Origin: Phormidesmis priestleyi Ana
GTDB lineage: Bacteria > Cyanobacteriota > Cyanobacteriia > Phormidesmidales > Phormidesmidaceae
Assembly: GCA_001314865.1 (NCBI GenBank)
Contig: LJZR01000010.1
Coordinates: 62,001 to 126,000, forward strand
Direction: 5' to 3'
Length of the DNA stretch: 64,000 nt
Positions 8,337 through 17,252 of this stretch are shown one piece after another. Below the pieces are notes generated by a model that was not told the origin of the DNA, did no database searches, and worked only from the letters and a program-made list of their open reading frames with translations. Made by a program: the position numbers and the translations under genes. Within the stretch, counting starts at the first letter, position 1. Every line of letters starts with the position of its first letter.

Positions 8337-10074
8337 AAGCAAGCAACTGGGCTTTAGCCTTTTGTAAAGACTCTCGCCATTCTCGTTCGGGCTCACTGTC
8401 TGCAACAATGCCAGCACCCACCTGACCCCATACGGTTTGTACGGCGGCATCTTGCCATTCTGAATCAGGCCCTTCTAAATCAGACCCTTCTGGATCAGGC
8501 TCTTCTAGATCAGGCGAGAGCAACAATGTGCGAATCAAAATGTTGAGATCTAGCTGCCCGCACCGGTCGAAGTATCCACATGAGCCATAAAATAGGCTGC
8601 GGCGAACCGGCTCTAGTGCTTCAATGATTTCCATGCATCGCACCTTGGGGCAGCCAGTAATCGTACCGCCCGGAAACAGCGCCGCTACTAGCTGAGCAGC
8701 CGATTGTTTGTCGGCTAGCTTGCCAACTACGTTGCTCACTAGGTGCATCACATGGCTGTAGCGTTCAACGGTCATGAGTTCGGCAACCTGTACTGATCCC
8801 CATTCACACACCCGGCCTAGGTCATTGCGAGCCAGATCTACGAGCATGATATGTTCAGCACATTCTTTGCGATCGCCCGTCAACACCTGTGCGATCGCCC
8901 CATCCCGGTCTACCGTTTCCCCTCGTGGTCGCGTTCCTGCAATGGGCCTCGACTGCGCCACGCCTTCCTTTAAATGCACCAAGCGCTCAGGAGAACAGCT
9001 CACCACCGAACCCCAAGGCGTGTGCCAGTAGCTAGCAAACGGCGAAGGGTTAATACGATGCAGCGTTTTGTACACTTGCCAGCTGTGCAGATGGGTTTTG
9101 GCCTGAAAACGCAACGAGTGATTAACCTGAAACACATCCCCCGCTCGAATATGAGCTTTGGCCTTCAGCACCGCTTGCTCAAATTCGGACTGCGTTGTCT
9201 CAAAGGTCAGGCCATAGGTCTTACTGCTATCTGTCTGGCTGCTATCTGTCTTGTTGCTATCTGTCTGGCTGCTATCTGTCTGGCTGTTATCTGTCTGGCT
9301 GCTATTTATAGGCTGTGTAGCGTTATCGAGATAGGCGGAATATGCAGAGCCGTCCGACGTTAATTCCCGCTTTGAATCTATAGAATCACCTACAAAAGGA
9401 TCACCCGCCAAGCAGTTCAGTAAACGCTCAAAGAGCTGCGCTAGTTCAGCAAGGGTTTGAGCCGCCAGCCAAATTTGTTGACGATGGTGGTCTAGCACTG
9501 CAAACTCAGCCGGTTCGTACCAAAAGGCAACGGGAAAAGGCAGCGTGTCTTCCTTTAACCAAGGTAGCCGCTCAATTTCCCAGGCACAGTCATAGCCCAG
9601 CCAACCTAGCCAACCGCCTGTAAAAGGCAAATCAAACGGCCAGTCTGATTCGGTTGATTCGGTTGATTCGGTTGATTCATAACTGCTTGATGCGTCAGGC
9701 ACGCGCGAGATCTTAGGAGGAGCCTGCTGCCCCATCGCTGCTAGCAACAACTGCACTTGCCCGATCTCAGGTGTCCATAGCTGTGGCTGACCTGACACCA
9801 CTCTCGGCGCACCCGCGCAGATAGAATAACGAGTCATCTGCGCGGCCTGCTCAGGCAAAGAGTCTGGGGGAAGGGGATAAGGGCTCTCTAGTAGGGTCGC
9901 AATTCCAGCCGTGCCAGGCATTGCCATTTGAGGTTGAAAGAGAGCCGCGAAAATGTCTGATCCTGTTTTGGTTTGTAAGGGGTGCGATCGCACAAACAAC
10001 CGTTTACTCGGCTGCAAAGGCGGCATCAACTCATTTGCCGTATCAGCATTTAACCGAGCGCCCACTTCAGCCAT
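8326..10074 (-). CDS. anthranilate / aminodeoxychorismate synthase component I
   Basis: A chorismate-utilising enzyme of the TrpE/PabB family. The catalytic half is at the C-terminus: FQVNHSLRFQAKT, SPERLVHL, RPIAGTRPRGE, AEHIMLVDLARNDLGRV, PGGTITGCPKVRCMEIIEALEP and GSCGYFDRCGQLDLN. PIAGT (Ala rather than the Lys of E. coli-type PabB) is TrpE-like, while PGGTITG is PabB-like, so substrate fate is undecided; a glutaminase subunit gene lies at 36.9 kb. Three in-frame repeat insertions are visible: an EST run, an SSQTD-type run of about 30 residues, and a PDLEGSD-type run near the C-terminus. ATG 10074 is used; a longer start at 10191 would overlap the upstream gene by 97 bp. Confidence 0.9.
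   Translation of the reverse strand: MAEVGARLNADTANELMPPLQPSKRLFVRSHPLQTKTGSDIFAALFQPQMAMPGTAGIATLLESPYPLPPDSLPEQAAQMTRYSICAGAPRVVSGQPQLWTPEIGQVQLLLAAMGQQAPPKISRVPDASSSYESTESTESTESDWPFDLPFTGGWLGWLGYDCAWEIERLPWLKEDTLPFPVAFWYEPAEFAVLDHHRQQIWLAAQTLAELAQLFERLLNCLAGDPFVGDSIDSKRELTSDGSAYSAYLDNATQPINSSQTDNSQTDSSQTDSNKTDSSQTDSSKTYGLTFETTQSEFEQAVLKAKAHIRAGDVFQVNHSLRFQAKTHLHSWQVYKTLHRINPSPFASYWHTPWGSVVSCSPERLVHLKEGVAQSRPIAGTRPRGETVDRDGAIAQVLTGDRKECAEHIMLVDLARNDLGRVCEWGSVQVAELMTVERYSHVMHLVSNVVGKLADKQSAAQLVAALFPGGTITGCPKVRCMEIIEALEPVRRSLFYGSCGYFDRCGQLDLNILIRTLLLSPDLEEPDPEGSDLEGPDSEWQDAAVQTVWGQVGAGIVADSEPEREWRESLQKAKAQLLALGL
8458..8517. repeat. 15-bp tandem repeat inside the TrpE/PabB-like gene
   Basis: Four 15-bp units (ttctgaatcaggccc type), diverged at several positions, encode an acidic Asp/Glu/Pro/Ser insertion in a surface loop between two catalytic-domain motifs. 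The frame is kept. Confidence 0.85.
9226..9300. repeat. 15-bp tandem repeat inside the TrpE/PabB-like gene
   Basis: Five 15-bp units (gctatctgtctggct) encode the SSQTD/SNKTD linker between the N-terminal and catalytic domains. Confidence 0.93.
9652..9678. repeat. 9-bp tandem repeat inside the TrpE/PabB-like gene
   Basis: Three exact copies of ggttgattc encode the EST tripeptide run. Confidence 0.9.
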
Positions 10075-10094
10075 CAATCTGGCAGCATTAGCCT

Positions 10095-11042
10095 TCAAGC
10101 CACGCCCCCAAACACAACACGACCCCACCAAAACAGGCCTAACAGGCTCAGTACCAGCCAGTCCCACCAGCGCAATCGCAGCTGATGCCACACCACCCGA
10201 TGCTGATCGGGGCTTGTAAAGCCTCGCACCTGCATCGCGCTAGCAATTTGTTCAGCTCGCAGCAGTAAGTTTTCAATCAACCGCTCAGAGACCATCAACC
10301 AAATTTGCAAGCTGCCTCGCACGCCTAGCTTTTGCCACTTAATGGCGCGTGTCCTCACAGATCGCACGAGGTTTTGTACCTCCTCTAGCACTAGCGGAAT
10401 AAACCGCAGTGCCAGCGTGAGCGTGAGCGAAATCTCAGTCACCGGCAGTCCTAATCGTCTCAAAGGCTGCATTAAGTCTGCAATCCCTTCGGTGATTTCT
10501 TCGGGCGCAGTCGTCAGCAAAAACAGCGTTGTGGCATATATCAGCGTAAATAGCAGCGTGCTGATTTTAATCGCTAGGCGAAGCGATCGCTGCGTCACAT
10601 TAAAGCCTAAGTTAAACGGCCGCTCAGCAATCTGCACATTTATAAGGTCATAGCGATAGCCCGTCGCATCGGGTAGGATTGGCAACCTCTCAGGCGGCGT
10701 CAAATCCTCAGGCCAATTGGCCAATATCTCAGCGGTCGGCAGTCGTGGCTGCTGAGATATGGCAATGCCATCTGGCGCAATTAGGACCAGCAACGTGATG
10801 ATTACCCCAAATACCAGCAGCAGTCCCATTTGCTGTCGCCATACTCGCCAGGGAATTCGCGCAGTAATCGTTAGCAGTACCAAAAATACAACAATCGCAA
10901 TCCGCCAGGGTGAGTTAGCCAACACGGGCGCTAGCAGCAGGCTCAGCAGCCATGCGACTTTTACCCGCGCGTCAATGCGGTGTAGCCAGGTAACCGGCTG
11001 CTCCATATAGAGGCCGATAGGAAGCGATCGCAGTAAATCCAT
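10095..11042 (-). CDS. EcfT/CbiQ-type energy-coupling factor transmembrane protein
   Basis: A 315-residue membrane protein of the CbiQ/EcfT family, the scaffold subunit of ECF vitamin or metal importers. The N-terminal TWLHRIDARVKVAWLLSLLLAPVLA segment, several further hydrophobic helices, and the coupling motif region (LVRSVRTRAIKWQ, then LLRAEQIASAMQVRGF with an A-x-x-x-R-G box) are visible. ATPase and S-component genes are not adjacent, so the transported substrate is unknown. It is directly upstream of the TrpE/PabB-like gene and downstream of der on the same strand. Confidence 0.88.
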   Translation of the reverse strand: MDLLRSLPIGLYMEQPVTWLHRIDARVKVAWLLSLLLAPVLANSPWRIAIVVFLVLLTITARIPWRVWRQQMGLLLVFGVIITLLVLIAPDGIAISQQPRLPTAEILANWPEDLTPPERLPILPDATGYRYDLINVQIAERPFNLGFNVTQRSLRLAIKISTLLFTLIYATTLFLLTTAPEEITEGIADLMQPLRRLGLPVTEISLTLTLALRFIPLVLEEVQNLVRSVRTRAIKWQKLGVRGSLQIWLMVSERLIENLLLRAEQIASAMQVRGFTSPDQHRVVWHQLRLRWWDWLVLSLLGLFWWGRVVFGGVA

Positions 11043-11096
11043 AGAATCAATCTATACTGTCCAACCAGGCACTTAACCCAATGCTCAACTCAGTAC

Positions 11097-12485
11097 CTAA
11101 TTGGCGCGCGATACCTTGGTTGCCCGGTTTGCCCCTGCCGCCCGCTCAATGTCGCGCATACTCTTGCCTCGCCACAGCAGCCGAATAGGCGTGCCATCAT
11201 ACCCTAAGTTCTTCCGAAACTGCTTTTCCATGTAGCGCCGATAGCTCTCACCAAAAAGCTTAGGATCGTTTACAAACAGTGCAAACGAAGGCGGCTGCGC
11301 TTTTACCTGCGTCCCATAGTAAATTCGGCCCTGACGACCCTGCCGAGTAGTCGGCGGCGTATGCCAGCTTACCGAATCTGCCAACACTTCATTCACCACT
11401 GAGGTGGTCACCCGGCGGCGATGCTGTTCTACCGAGGCATCTATCGCATCTAATATATTCGGCAACCGTTGGCCAGTAAGCGCACTCACATACAGCCGCT
11501 TGGCCCAGCCCAAAAAGTGAATCTTCGCCTCAATGGTTTTATCAAACTCATAAATGGTGTGAGAGTCTTTATCAATCGCATCCCACTTGTTGACCACAAT
11601 GATGCAGGCCCGGCCCTCTTCTTCAATCCGCCCTGCCAGCTTTTGATCCTGCTCGGTCACGCCGTCTAACGCATCAATAACCAGCAGCACCACGTCTGAT
11701 CGCTTAATCGCCTTAAAGGCGCGGTTAATACCAAAAAACTCAGGCCCAAAGTCAACATTCTTCTTTTTGCGGATACCCGCTGTATCAATCAGCCGGTATC
11801 GCTTTTGGGCCTCGCCCTCGCCGCGAGTAACCACCATGTCAATCGAGTCACGCGTCGTCCCAGAAATCGGGCTCACAATGGATCGAGATGAGCCCACAAA
11901 GGCATTCAGCAGACTCGACTTACCCACATTGGGTCGGCCAATAATGGCCACTTTATATTCTTCAATCTCTTCGAGTTCGTCAGTTTCGGGCAGCACATCT
12001 ACTAGCATGTCCAGCAGTTCGCCCGTGCCACTGCCGTGAATCGCCGAAACGGCGTGGGGCTCACCGATGCCAATCTCCCAAAACTGCGCGGCCTGTACTA
12101 AGCCTTCGTCAGGCGACTCGCATTTGTTTACAGCCAGCAGCACGGGTATTTTTTGGCTGCGCAGCCATGAAGCGATTTCCCGGTCGCCTTCGGTCGGGCC
12201 AAACTGACCATCTACCACCAAAATGGCTGCCGACGCTTCTACCAGCGCCGCCATTGCCTGCTCGCGAATAAAGGGTAAAAATTCTGTGTCGTCGTCAAAG
12301 ACAAGGCCGCCAGTATCAACCACCAAAAAATCGCGGTCTTTCCAAAAGGCGGGTTGATAGGTGCGATCGCGCGTTACCCCAGGCTGGTCAAACACAATCG
12401 ACTGCCGTCCCCCCGCGATGCGGTTCACCAGGGCCGACTTACCCACATTAGGGCGACCAATAATTGCGACAACCGGTAAAACCAT
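11097..12485 (-). CDS. der: ribosome assembly GTPase Der (EngA)
   Basis: A 462-residue double-GTPase required for 50S assembly. Both G domains are complete: G1 [12 protein letters not shown] near residues 10-21 and [12 protein letters not shown] near 183-194; G3 DTGG and DTAG; G4 NKCE (usually NKCD) and NKWD. A C-terminal KH-like domain ([36 protein letters not shown]) follows. Length is normal. No anomalies apart from NKCE in the first G4. Confidence 0.98.
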   Translation of the reverse strand: MVLPVVAIIGRPNVGKSALVNRIAGGRQSIVFDQPGVTRDRTYQPAFWKDRDFLVVDTGGLVFDDDTEFLPFIREQAMAALVEASAAILVVDGQFGPTEGDREIASWLRSQKIPVLLAVNKCESPDEGLVQAAQFWEIGIGEPHAVSAIHGSGTGELLDMLVDVLPETDELEEIEEYKVAIIGRPNVGKSSLLNAFVGSSRSIVSPISGTTRDSIDMVVTRGEGEAQKRYRLIDTAGIRKKKNVDFGPEFFGINRAFKAIKRSDVVLLVIDALDGVTEQDQKLAGRIEEEGRACIIVVNKWDAIDKDSHTIYEFDKTIEAKIHFLGWAKRLYVSALTGQRLPNILDAIDASVEQHRRRVTTSVVNEVLADSVSWHTPPTTRQGRQGRIYYGTQVKAQPPSFALFVNDPKLFGESYRRYMEKQFRKNLGYDGTPIRLLWRGKSMRDIERAAGANRATKVSRAN

Positions 12486-12554
12486 AGCAAAACAGACCCA
12501 AAAAATAAGCCCAGAGCAGAATAAACGAAAGAATCATTGTAGCAATTCCTTTCC

Positions 12555-13253
12555 TCAAAGCACCGCCTTAATCTCGGCCTTTGCATCCTTTCTTAACCCC
12601 GCCGAAATTCGAAACAGCTCCTGCCCCGTGTGCAAATAGCTATCGTCATAGGTATAGGTAAAGCGCTCAATCTCTTCAATCCCATCTTCTAGCTGGTTCA
12701 AGCAGTAGTATAGGTTCGCTGCACCACTGGCCACGCCAGCCGGATTCGGCATCGATTTAAATTTTGCCTGAGCCTTTTCTAAGGACTCCCGACAGCTCTC
12801 TATATAAGTCTGAAAGGCCTCCATCAGTTCATCGTCAAACGGATCGGCTGACAGCGCCCTTACCTCAGCTTTTAGCGGCTTAATGATTTTACCAATGAGC
12901 CGGTCAGTTGGGTTAAATACACCCCGTAGCCAAGCCTCAATCGTCGTATCTTTTTCGGTGCGTCGCTTGCGGTACTGGGCTGTAGCGGTCGCGCTGCGGG
13001 CAGCTCTTGCATTCGCCGTCGCTTTTACTTGGGCACGCCGACTATCATCGTACCGCTGCCGCGCATTCACATCGCCTAGCACTTCGTAAGCCGCATTCAC
13101 CTGCGCAATCTTGTCGTGGGCAGCGTCTGTATTTTGGCTGTCTGGATGAAACTGCTTAGCGAGCTGGCGATATGCTTGCTTCACCTGTGCCTGTGTTGCC
13201 CCGTTAGCAATGCCAAGTGTTTGATAATGATCCGCTTGAGAATAGTCCACCAC
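12555..13253 (-). CDS. J-domain (DnaJ-like) protein
   Basis: A J-domain protein of about 232 residues. The J domain is at the extreme N-terminus (DHYQTLGIANGATQAQVKQAYRQLAKQFHPDSQN) with the HPD tripeptide needed to stimulate Hsp70 ATPase. There is no Gly/Phe region or zinc finger, so it is a type III co-chaperone. The remainder is helical with an Arg/Ala-rich stretch and no known domain. GTG at 13253 is used as start because it lies just before the J domain; a TTG 36 bp further upstream adds unsupported residues. It is about 70 bp upstream of der on the same strand. Confidence 0.88.
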   Translation of the reverse strand: MVDYSQADHYQTLGIANGATQAQVKQAYRQLAKQFHPDSQNTDAAHDKIAQVNAAYEVLGDVNARQRYDDSRRAQVKATANARAARSATATAQYRKRRTEKDTTIEAWLRGVFNPTDRLIGKIIKPLKAEVRALSADPFDDELMEAFQTYIESCRESLEKAQAKFKSMPNPAGVASGAANLYYCLNQLEDGIEEIERFTYTYDDSYLHTGQELFRISAGLRKDAKAEIKAVL

Positions 13254-13319
13254 AGTCCAAATGATGCCCAGGTAATATTTACTGCTCAAATATTTTAGGC
13301 CGTTTTCATTCAGCTGACT

Positions 13320-14267
13320 TTATCCCACTGGTTCGGGATCTTGAAACAATGGCGTGCTCAAATATCGCTCTCCAAAGCTCGGCTGAATCATCACAATCAG
13401 CTTCCCTTTGTTTTCGGGGCGCTTCGCTAGTTTGACGGCTGCACACAGCGCTGCACCTGTAGAAATGCCTGAAAGAATGCCCTCTTCTCTGGCTAAGCGT
13501 CTGCCAAATGCGATCGCCTCATCATCCTGCACTAGCATCACTTCGTCTATCAAAGCTTGATTGAGCACCTTAGGCACAAACCCCGCCCCAATTCCTTGAA
13601 TTTTATGCGGCCCAGGCCGACCACCCGACAGCACCGCACTGTTCACAGGCTCTACGGCCACCACCTTAAACCCAGCCTTTCGCTGCTTAAGCACCTCACC
13701 TACGCCCGTAATGGTGCCGCCTGTTCCTACGCCTGCGACCAAAAAGTCCACTTCCCCGTCTGTATCCTGCCAGATCTCCTCTGCTGTAGAGCGTCGATGC
13801 ACTGCCGGATTCGCCGGATTGTCAAATTGTTGCAGCATATAGGCATCCGGCAGGCTTTCTACCAGCGCCTTTGCTCGCTGAATGCAGCCGCTCATGCCTT
13901 CCATCCCCGGCGTTAGCTCTAGTCGTGCCCCATAGGCTCGCAGCATCGCCCGCCTTTCGCTACTCATCGTTTCGGGCATCGTCAGCACCAGGTCATAGCC
14001 CTTCGCCGCCGCCGCCATCGCTAGTGCAATTCCTGTATTACCCGAGGTCGGTTCTACCAGGGTTGTCTTTCCTGGCACAATGTCGCCCGCAGCCTCAGCC
14101 GCCTCAATCATACTGATCCCAATTCGATCCTTCACCGAAGCCGAGGGATTCATCCCCTCTAGCTTCACCACAATGTCAGCGACACACCCCTCCATTTGCG
14201 GAATCCGATGCAGCCGTACCATCGGAGTATGTCCAATCAGCTCAGTCACATTATTAGCAATTCGCAT
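13320..14267 (-). CDS. cysK: cysteine synthase A (O-acetylserine sulfhydrylase)
   Basis: A 315-residue PLP enzyme making cysteine from O-acetylserine and sulfide. The PLP lysine is in NPSASVKDR (about residue 44), the substrate loop is TSGNTGIA, and the phosphate-binding loop is GTGGTITG. C-terminal SGISTGAAL fits. It starts 5 bp after the stop of the Rrf2-type regulator, so both are one transcription unit, pointing to cysteine or sulfur control. Confidence 0.96.
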   Translation of the reverse strand: MRIANNVTELIGHTPMVRLHRIPQMEGCVADIVVKLEGMNPSASVKDRIGISMIEAAEAAGDIVPGKTTLVEPTSGNTGIALAMAAAAKGYDLVLTMPETMSSERRAMLRAYGARLELTPGMEGMSGCIQRAKALVESLPDAYMLQQFDNPANPAVHRRSTAEEIWQDTDGEVDFLVAGVGTGGTITGVGEVLKQRKAGFKVVAVEPVNSAVLSGGRPGPHKIQGIGAGFVPKVLNQALIDEVMLVQDDEAIAFGRRLAREEGILSGISTGAALCAAVKLAKRPENKGKLIVMIQPSFGERYLSTPLFQDPEPVG

Positions 14268-14272
14268 AGGTT

Positions 14273-14707
14273 CTATATGTAATACATCAAATCCACTTGC
14301 TGGCGGGCGTTTCGCTGATCTACTAAGTCTTGCAGCGTATATTTCTCTAGCACGGCTTCAGCCCCTTGCCGTACTTCGTGCCATACCTCCCACACCGCCG
14401 CACCCTCTGCCGTCGTGGGTGACTTTACTTCCTTCGCCTTCGCCTCAAACCCTTCAATGCAGCTCACAACATCTAGCAGCGTTATTTTCCACGGTTCGCG
14501 AGTCAGCAAATATCCGCCCTTCGCTCCCCGCTGGCTCTTTACAAATCCGGCCCGACGCAGTGTGGCTAGCAGTTGCTCCAAATAGCGATCAGGAATCGCC
14601 TGCTCAGCCGCAATTTGACAAATTCTCAGCGGCTCGCCTTTGCTGTAATGCAGGCTCAGTTCTATTAGCGCTAGCAGCGCATATTCACTTTTACACGATA
14701 GTTCCAC
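14273..14707 (-). CDS. Rrf2-family regulator, CymR-like
   Basis: A 144-residue winged-helix regulator of the Rrf2 family. The N-terminal helix-turn-helix segment reads [20 protein letters not shown], then [41 protein letters not shown]. The cysteine triplet that binds Fe-S clusters in IscR and NsrR is not seen, so it resembles CymR, which senses the cysteine synthase complex. Placement immediately before cysK supports this (inference). The start is GTG at 14707, matching the family N-terminus. Confidence 0.92.
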   Translation of the reverse strand: MELSCKSEYALLALIELSLHYSKGEPLRICQIAAEQAIPDRYLEQLLATLRRAGFVKSQRGAKGGYLLTREPWKITLLDVVSCIEGFEAKAKEVKSPTTAEGAAVWEVWHEVRQGAEAVLEKYTLQDLVDQRNARQQVDLMYYI

Positions 14708-14879
14708 AAATTTTACAAGTAAAAGCCAATAGAGACACAGCAGCAGACGGCTACTGTCAAACAGCCCTTATTGGCATTATACTCCGGTTCTACAGTGGGG
14801 ATTACTACAATTCAATTCAGGCCATCCCCGCATAAACAGGCTCCAACAAGCCGCATAAATAGGTAACCGCCAAAGTAAA

Positions 14880-14904
14880 AGGGACCTCGCAATGCGAAGT
14901 CCCT
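14880..14904 (-). terminator. rho-independent terminator after the porin gene
   Basis: Inverted repeat AGGGAC-tTCGC / GCGA-GTCCCT with a 3-nt loop and one mismatch pair. Read on the minus strand it is followed by TTTTACTTT. It lies about 70 bp past the porin stop. Confidence 0.8.
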
Positions 14905-14940
14905 TAAATTAAACCAAAAATTGTGTCAAACGTAGTATTT

Positions 14941-14967
14941 ACAACGCCGAGCCAAGCTCGGCATTGT
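14941..14967 (-). terminator. stem-loop just after the porin stop
   Basis: Stem ACAA-GCCGAGC / GCTCGGC-TTGT with loop CAA and one mismatch. There is no U-run, so it may protect the mRNA 3' end or act together with the terminator further on. Confidence 0.55.
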
Positions 14968-14974
14968 AATGGGT

Positions 14975-16420
14975 CTAGAAGCTGAAAGTAGCGCGTAGGG
15001 CACCGTAGACGTTGTCACCATCTTCAGTGTCGTTGTCAGCGTAGATAACAGCAGGTGTAAAGGAGAGGTACTCATTGACGTTGAGGTTGTAGTAAGCCTC
15101 AACAACCAGAGGATCTAAATCGCCCTGAGAACTCACAGCACCGTATACACCGAACTCATTACCCACACCAAACAGGTCAGCGATCGCAATACCACCGCTG
15201 TAGGTATCCATGTCATCGACACCATTCATGTCAGTAGTCGCGTAGTGACCACCGATAGTAAAGCGTCCGAAGTTGAGGCTGAGCAAGCCTGCAATCGTGT
15301 TCTCAGCAGAGCCGACTGCAGCATCGCCTGCGCCAATGTAGGTTACTGCCGCGTTAAAGATGCCGTCAGTCAAAAAGTTGAGCTGAGCGATGTAGCTGTT
15401 GTCGTTAAAGAGACCACCATCTTCGGTATTTACATTGCTAGAGCCCGATGAGTAACCGAGGTCAAGCACGAGGTTGTCAGAAAACGCAATGTTTGCGCCT
15501 GCACCAAAGTCACCACCTGGATATAGGTCATAAAAGACAGGGCCACTGACATCAGCAACAGCAGAATCAAAAGGCACAATGGTGCTTGTGACGAAGTCAT
15601 CTGTGACAACACTGTTAGCCGCGATGATACCGCTGATGCGGTTACCAACTGGGAAGCTGTAGTAAACGTCATCCAACCCAACGTTATCTTCAATACCGCC
15701 GCGACGACCGCTCTGGCTAGATAAACCACCTGCATTGACCAAAGAACCTGCATCATCAGAAGCCTGCAAACGAATGCGCAGTCTATCTTCGCCGGTAAAG
15801 CTAGTGTCAAAGTTCAAGCGAGCGCGATATTCAAACGTTGCATCTGCTTCTTCGAGCGTTACGCCAGCAACGTCTGCTTCACTAAAAGGCACAACCAAGT
15901 GAGCATCCAACTGACCACGCAACTTAGTTGTCGTCGAGAACTGGTTGGCTTCTAGCTCTGCTACGTCTGCTTCAATCGTGTCTACACGACCACGGATGGT
16001 AGCTAGCTCGGCAGCAAACTCTTCTTGCAAGCGGCGGATGGTGTCTAGGTCGCTGCCTTCACCAATCAACTGAATAACTACGTCTAAGCAAGCGTTCAAA
16101 CCAGCAGCAAACTCGTAGCGAGTCAAGGCGCGATTGCCGCGATAGGTGCGGTCGGGGTAGCCTTCCAAGCAACCGTACTCTTCTACCAAGCGCTGGAGTG
16201 CCGTAAAGGCCCAGTCGCTAGGCTGTACATCAGCAAGTTCAGATACGCTTGTCACCTGTGCTAGCTGAATTGGCTCAGCAACAACGATGTCAGAAACGTT
16301 AGATACTGCTTCAGTCTCTACAGATAGCGCTTCAGCAGCGACTGCGTTGCCTGATACAGCGACAATTGCGCCAAAAGCAACGGGAGCTGCTAGTAGGGCT
16401 TTCCAAGTCATATTTGTCAT
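14975..16420 (-). CDS. SLH/OprB-type outer-membrane porin (iron-uptake porin family)
   Basis: A 481-residue cyanobacterial porin. Residues 1-28 form a signal peptide (ALLAAPVAFGAIVAVSGNAVAA). A single SLH domain follows (DVQPSDWAFTALQRLVEEYGCLEGYPD..ALTRYEFAAGLNACLD, about residues 63-115), which anchors to peptidoglycan. A short coiled coil (LDTIRRLQEEFAAELATIRGRVDTIEADVAELEAN) precedes an OprB-like beta barrel ending in the outer-membrane signature ...GALRATFSF. The family is annotated as iron-uptake or Som porins. The leader contains GTGTGAGGA at the ribosome-binding site, complementary to sRNA Yfr1. Terminators follow the gene. Confidence 0.95.
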   Translation of the reverse strand: MTNMTWKALLAAPVAFGAIVAVSGNAVAAEALSVETEAVSNVSDIVVAEPIQLAQVTSVSELADVQPSDWAFTALQRLVEEYGCLEGYPDRTYRGNRALTRYEFAAGLNACLDVVIQLIGEGSDLDTIRRLQEEFAAELATIRGRVDTIEADVAELEANQFSTTTKLRGQLDAHLVVPFSEADVAGVTLEEADATFEYRARLNFDTSFTGEDRLRIRLQASDDAGSLVNAGGLSSQSGRRGGIEDNVGLDDVYYSFPVGNRISGIIAANSVVTDDFVTSTIVPFDSAVADVSGPVFYDLYPGGDFGAGANIAFSDNLVLDLGYSSGSSNVNTEDGGLFNDNSYIAQLNFLTDGIFNAAVTYIGAGDAAVGSAENTIAGLLSLNFGRFTIGGHYATTDMNGVDDMDTYSGGIAIADLFGVGNEFGVYGAVSSQGDLDPLVVEAYYNLNVNEYLSFTPAVIYADNDTEDGDNVYGALRATFSF

Positions 16421-16427
16421 TTTTTAT

Positions 16428-16436
16428 TCCTCACAC
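16428..16436 (-). promoter_or_regulatory. porin ribosome-binding site with predicted Yfr1 sRNA pairing
   Basis: On the minus strand GTGTGAGGA ends 7 nt before the porin ATG and contains the Shine-Dalgarno sequence GAGGA. It is perfectly complementary to nine bases of the ultraconserved unpaired motif of cyanobacterial sRNA Yfr1 (ACUCCUCACAC), which is known to repress Som porins by blocking this region. The yfr1 gene itself is not in the window. Confidence 0.65.
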
Positions 16437-16939
16437 CTTAAATAAATAAAAAGGCTATCAGTGCATTAAAGAGCTAGCAGCGCAGTACAAGCCCAAGGTG
16501 TAGACACTTTAATCAACTGACCTCTCACATCCAGTCATAAGTACAAAAACACACAACTTTTAACAGCTTATATGTATGTACTTCATGAACCTGCCCAAAA
16601 TACTAACAGATCGTTCCTGTATTTCTCTAGCCTCTATGACAGTTTCGTGGGTTACTTTCAACTGACACTGCTCCATGCATTCACGACCGTGCATCTACAG
16701 AGGTAGCAATCTATGCCCTACTGATAAAACCCTTGAAACGAAGGAGCACAGGCAGTAAATCGCTTACGCATAGCCGCTATATGTAAACGACATTATGGAG
16801 ATATAAATCGCTAAACATTAACTTAGATCCTGCAACTGATTAGTTTTTCTTAACTAAAAAGGCGCTCTTAAGACTCGTACTTGGCTAGAGCGATGGCAGC
16901 GCCCCTGACTTGATAATTTATATCTATTTAAAAAACCAT

Positions 16940-16969
16940 CCGCTCCCATCTAATAAAAGATAGGAGCGG
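16940..16969 (-). terminator. rho-independent terminator of the short-peptide unit
   Basis: A 12-bp stem (CCGCTCCTATCT with AGATGGGAGCGG, one G-U pair) and a 6-nt loop, followed on the minus strand by ATGG and six T. It is strong, and lies about 85 bp past the small ORF. Confidence 0.85.
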
Positions 16970-17021
16970 TCTGGTCGGGTCTTCAGGTTAAAACCAAACT
17001 GCCGGAAGGAAATCCAGCTAT

Positions 17022-17050
17022 CTAGCTTTAACATCTGATGCTAAAGCTAG
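17022..17050 (-). other. 9-bp stem-loop after the small ORF
   Basis: CTAGCTTTA and TAAAGCTAG are perfect inverted copies around an 11-nt loop, starting 2 nt after the stop codon of the 23-codon ORF. There is no U-run; a structured 3' element is likely. Confidence 0.6.
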
Positions 17051-17052
17051 TT

Positions 17053-17124
17053 CTAGAGAACAGCCCCGGCACGCAGCCGGTTTACATCAACCTGGAGACC
17101 CACGAATGTATCACTTACAGACAT
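17053..17124 (-). CDS. putative 23-residue peptide (unrecognised)
   Basis: A short ORF beginning MSVSDTFVGLQVD and ending RAGAVL. What supports it is context: a near-perfect Shine-Dalgarno (GGAGGTG at 17131-17137) is 6 nt before the ATG, a perfect stem-loop follows the stop, and a strong terminator closes the unit at 16940-16969. The upstream leader has two further inverted repeats, and an independent terminator separates it from ycf39. The peptide has no membrane helix or cysteine and matches no small photosystem or cytochrome subunit I know. It may be a real small protein, or a leader peptide in a regulatory RNA; no function is assigned. Confidence 0.5.
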   Translation of the reverse strand: MSVSDTFVGLQVDVNRLRAGAVL

Positions 17125-17221
17125 GGGCATCACCTCCTAATTCCCTAAACGATTGCTCTCTAAAACAAGCTTAGAGGCAACTGAACGCTCTGCGTTCACA
17201 AGAGCCAATATAGCACGCTAA

Positions 17222-17252
17222 AAAAAAGCTGTGTCGTTAAGCGCGTAACGAC
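17222..17252 (-). terminator. rho-independent terminator after ycf39
   Basis: GTCGTTA and TAACGAC pair around a 6-nt loop; on the minus strand the stem is followed by ACAGC and seven T. It ends the ycf39 transcript about 60 bp past its stop. Confidence 0.85.

Noticed and set aside
16930-17045. A 36-codon ORF downstream of the short peptide (ATG inside the hairpin loop)
   Set aside because: It has no ribosome-binding site and runs through the intrinsic terminator.
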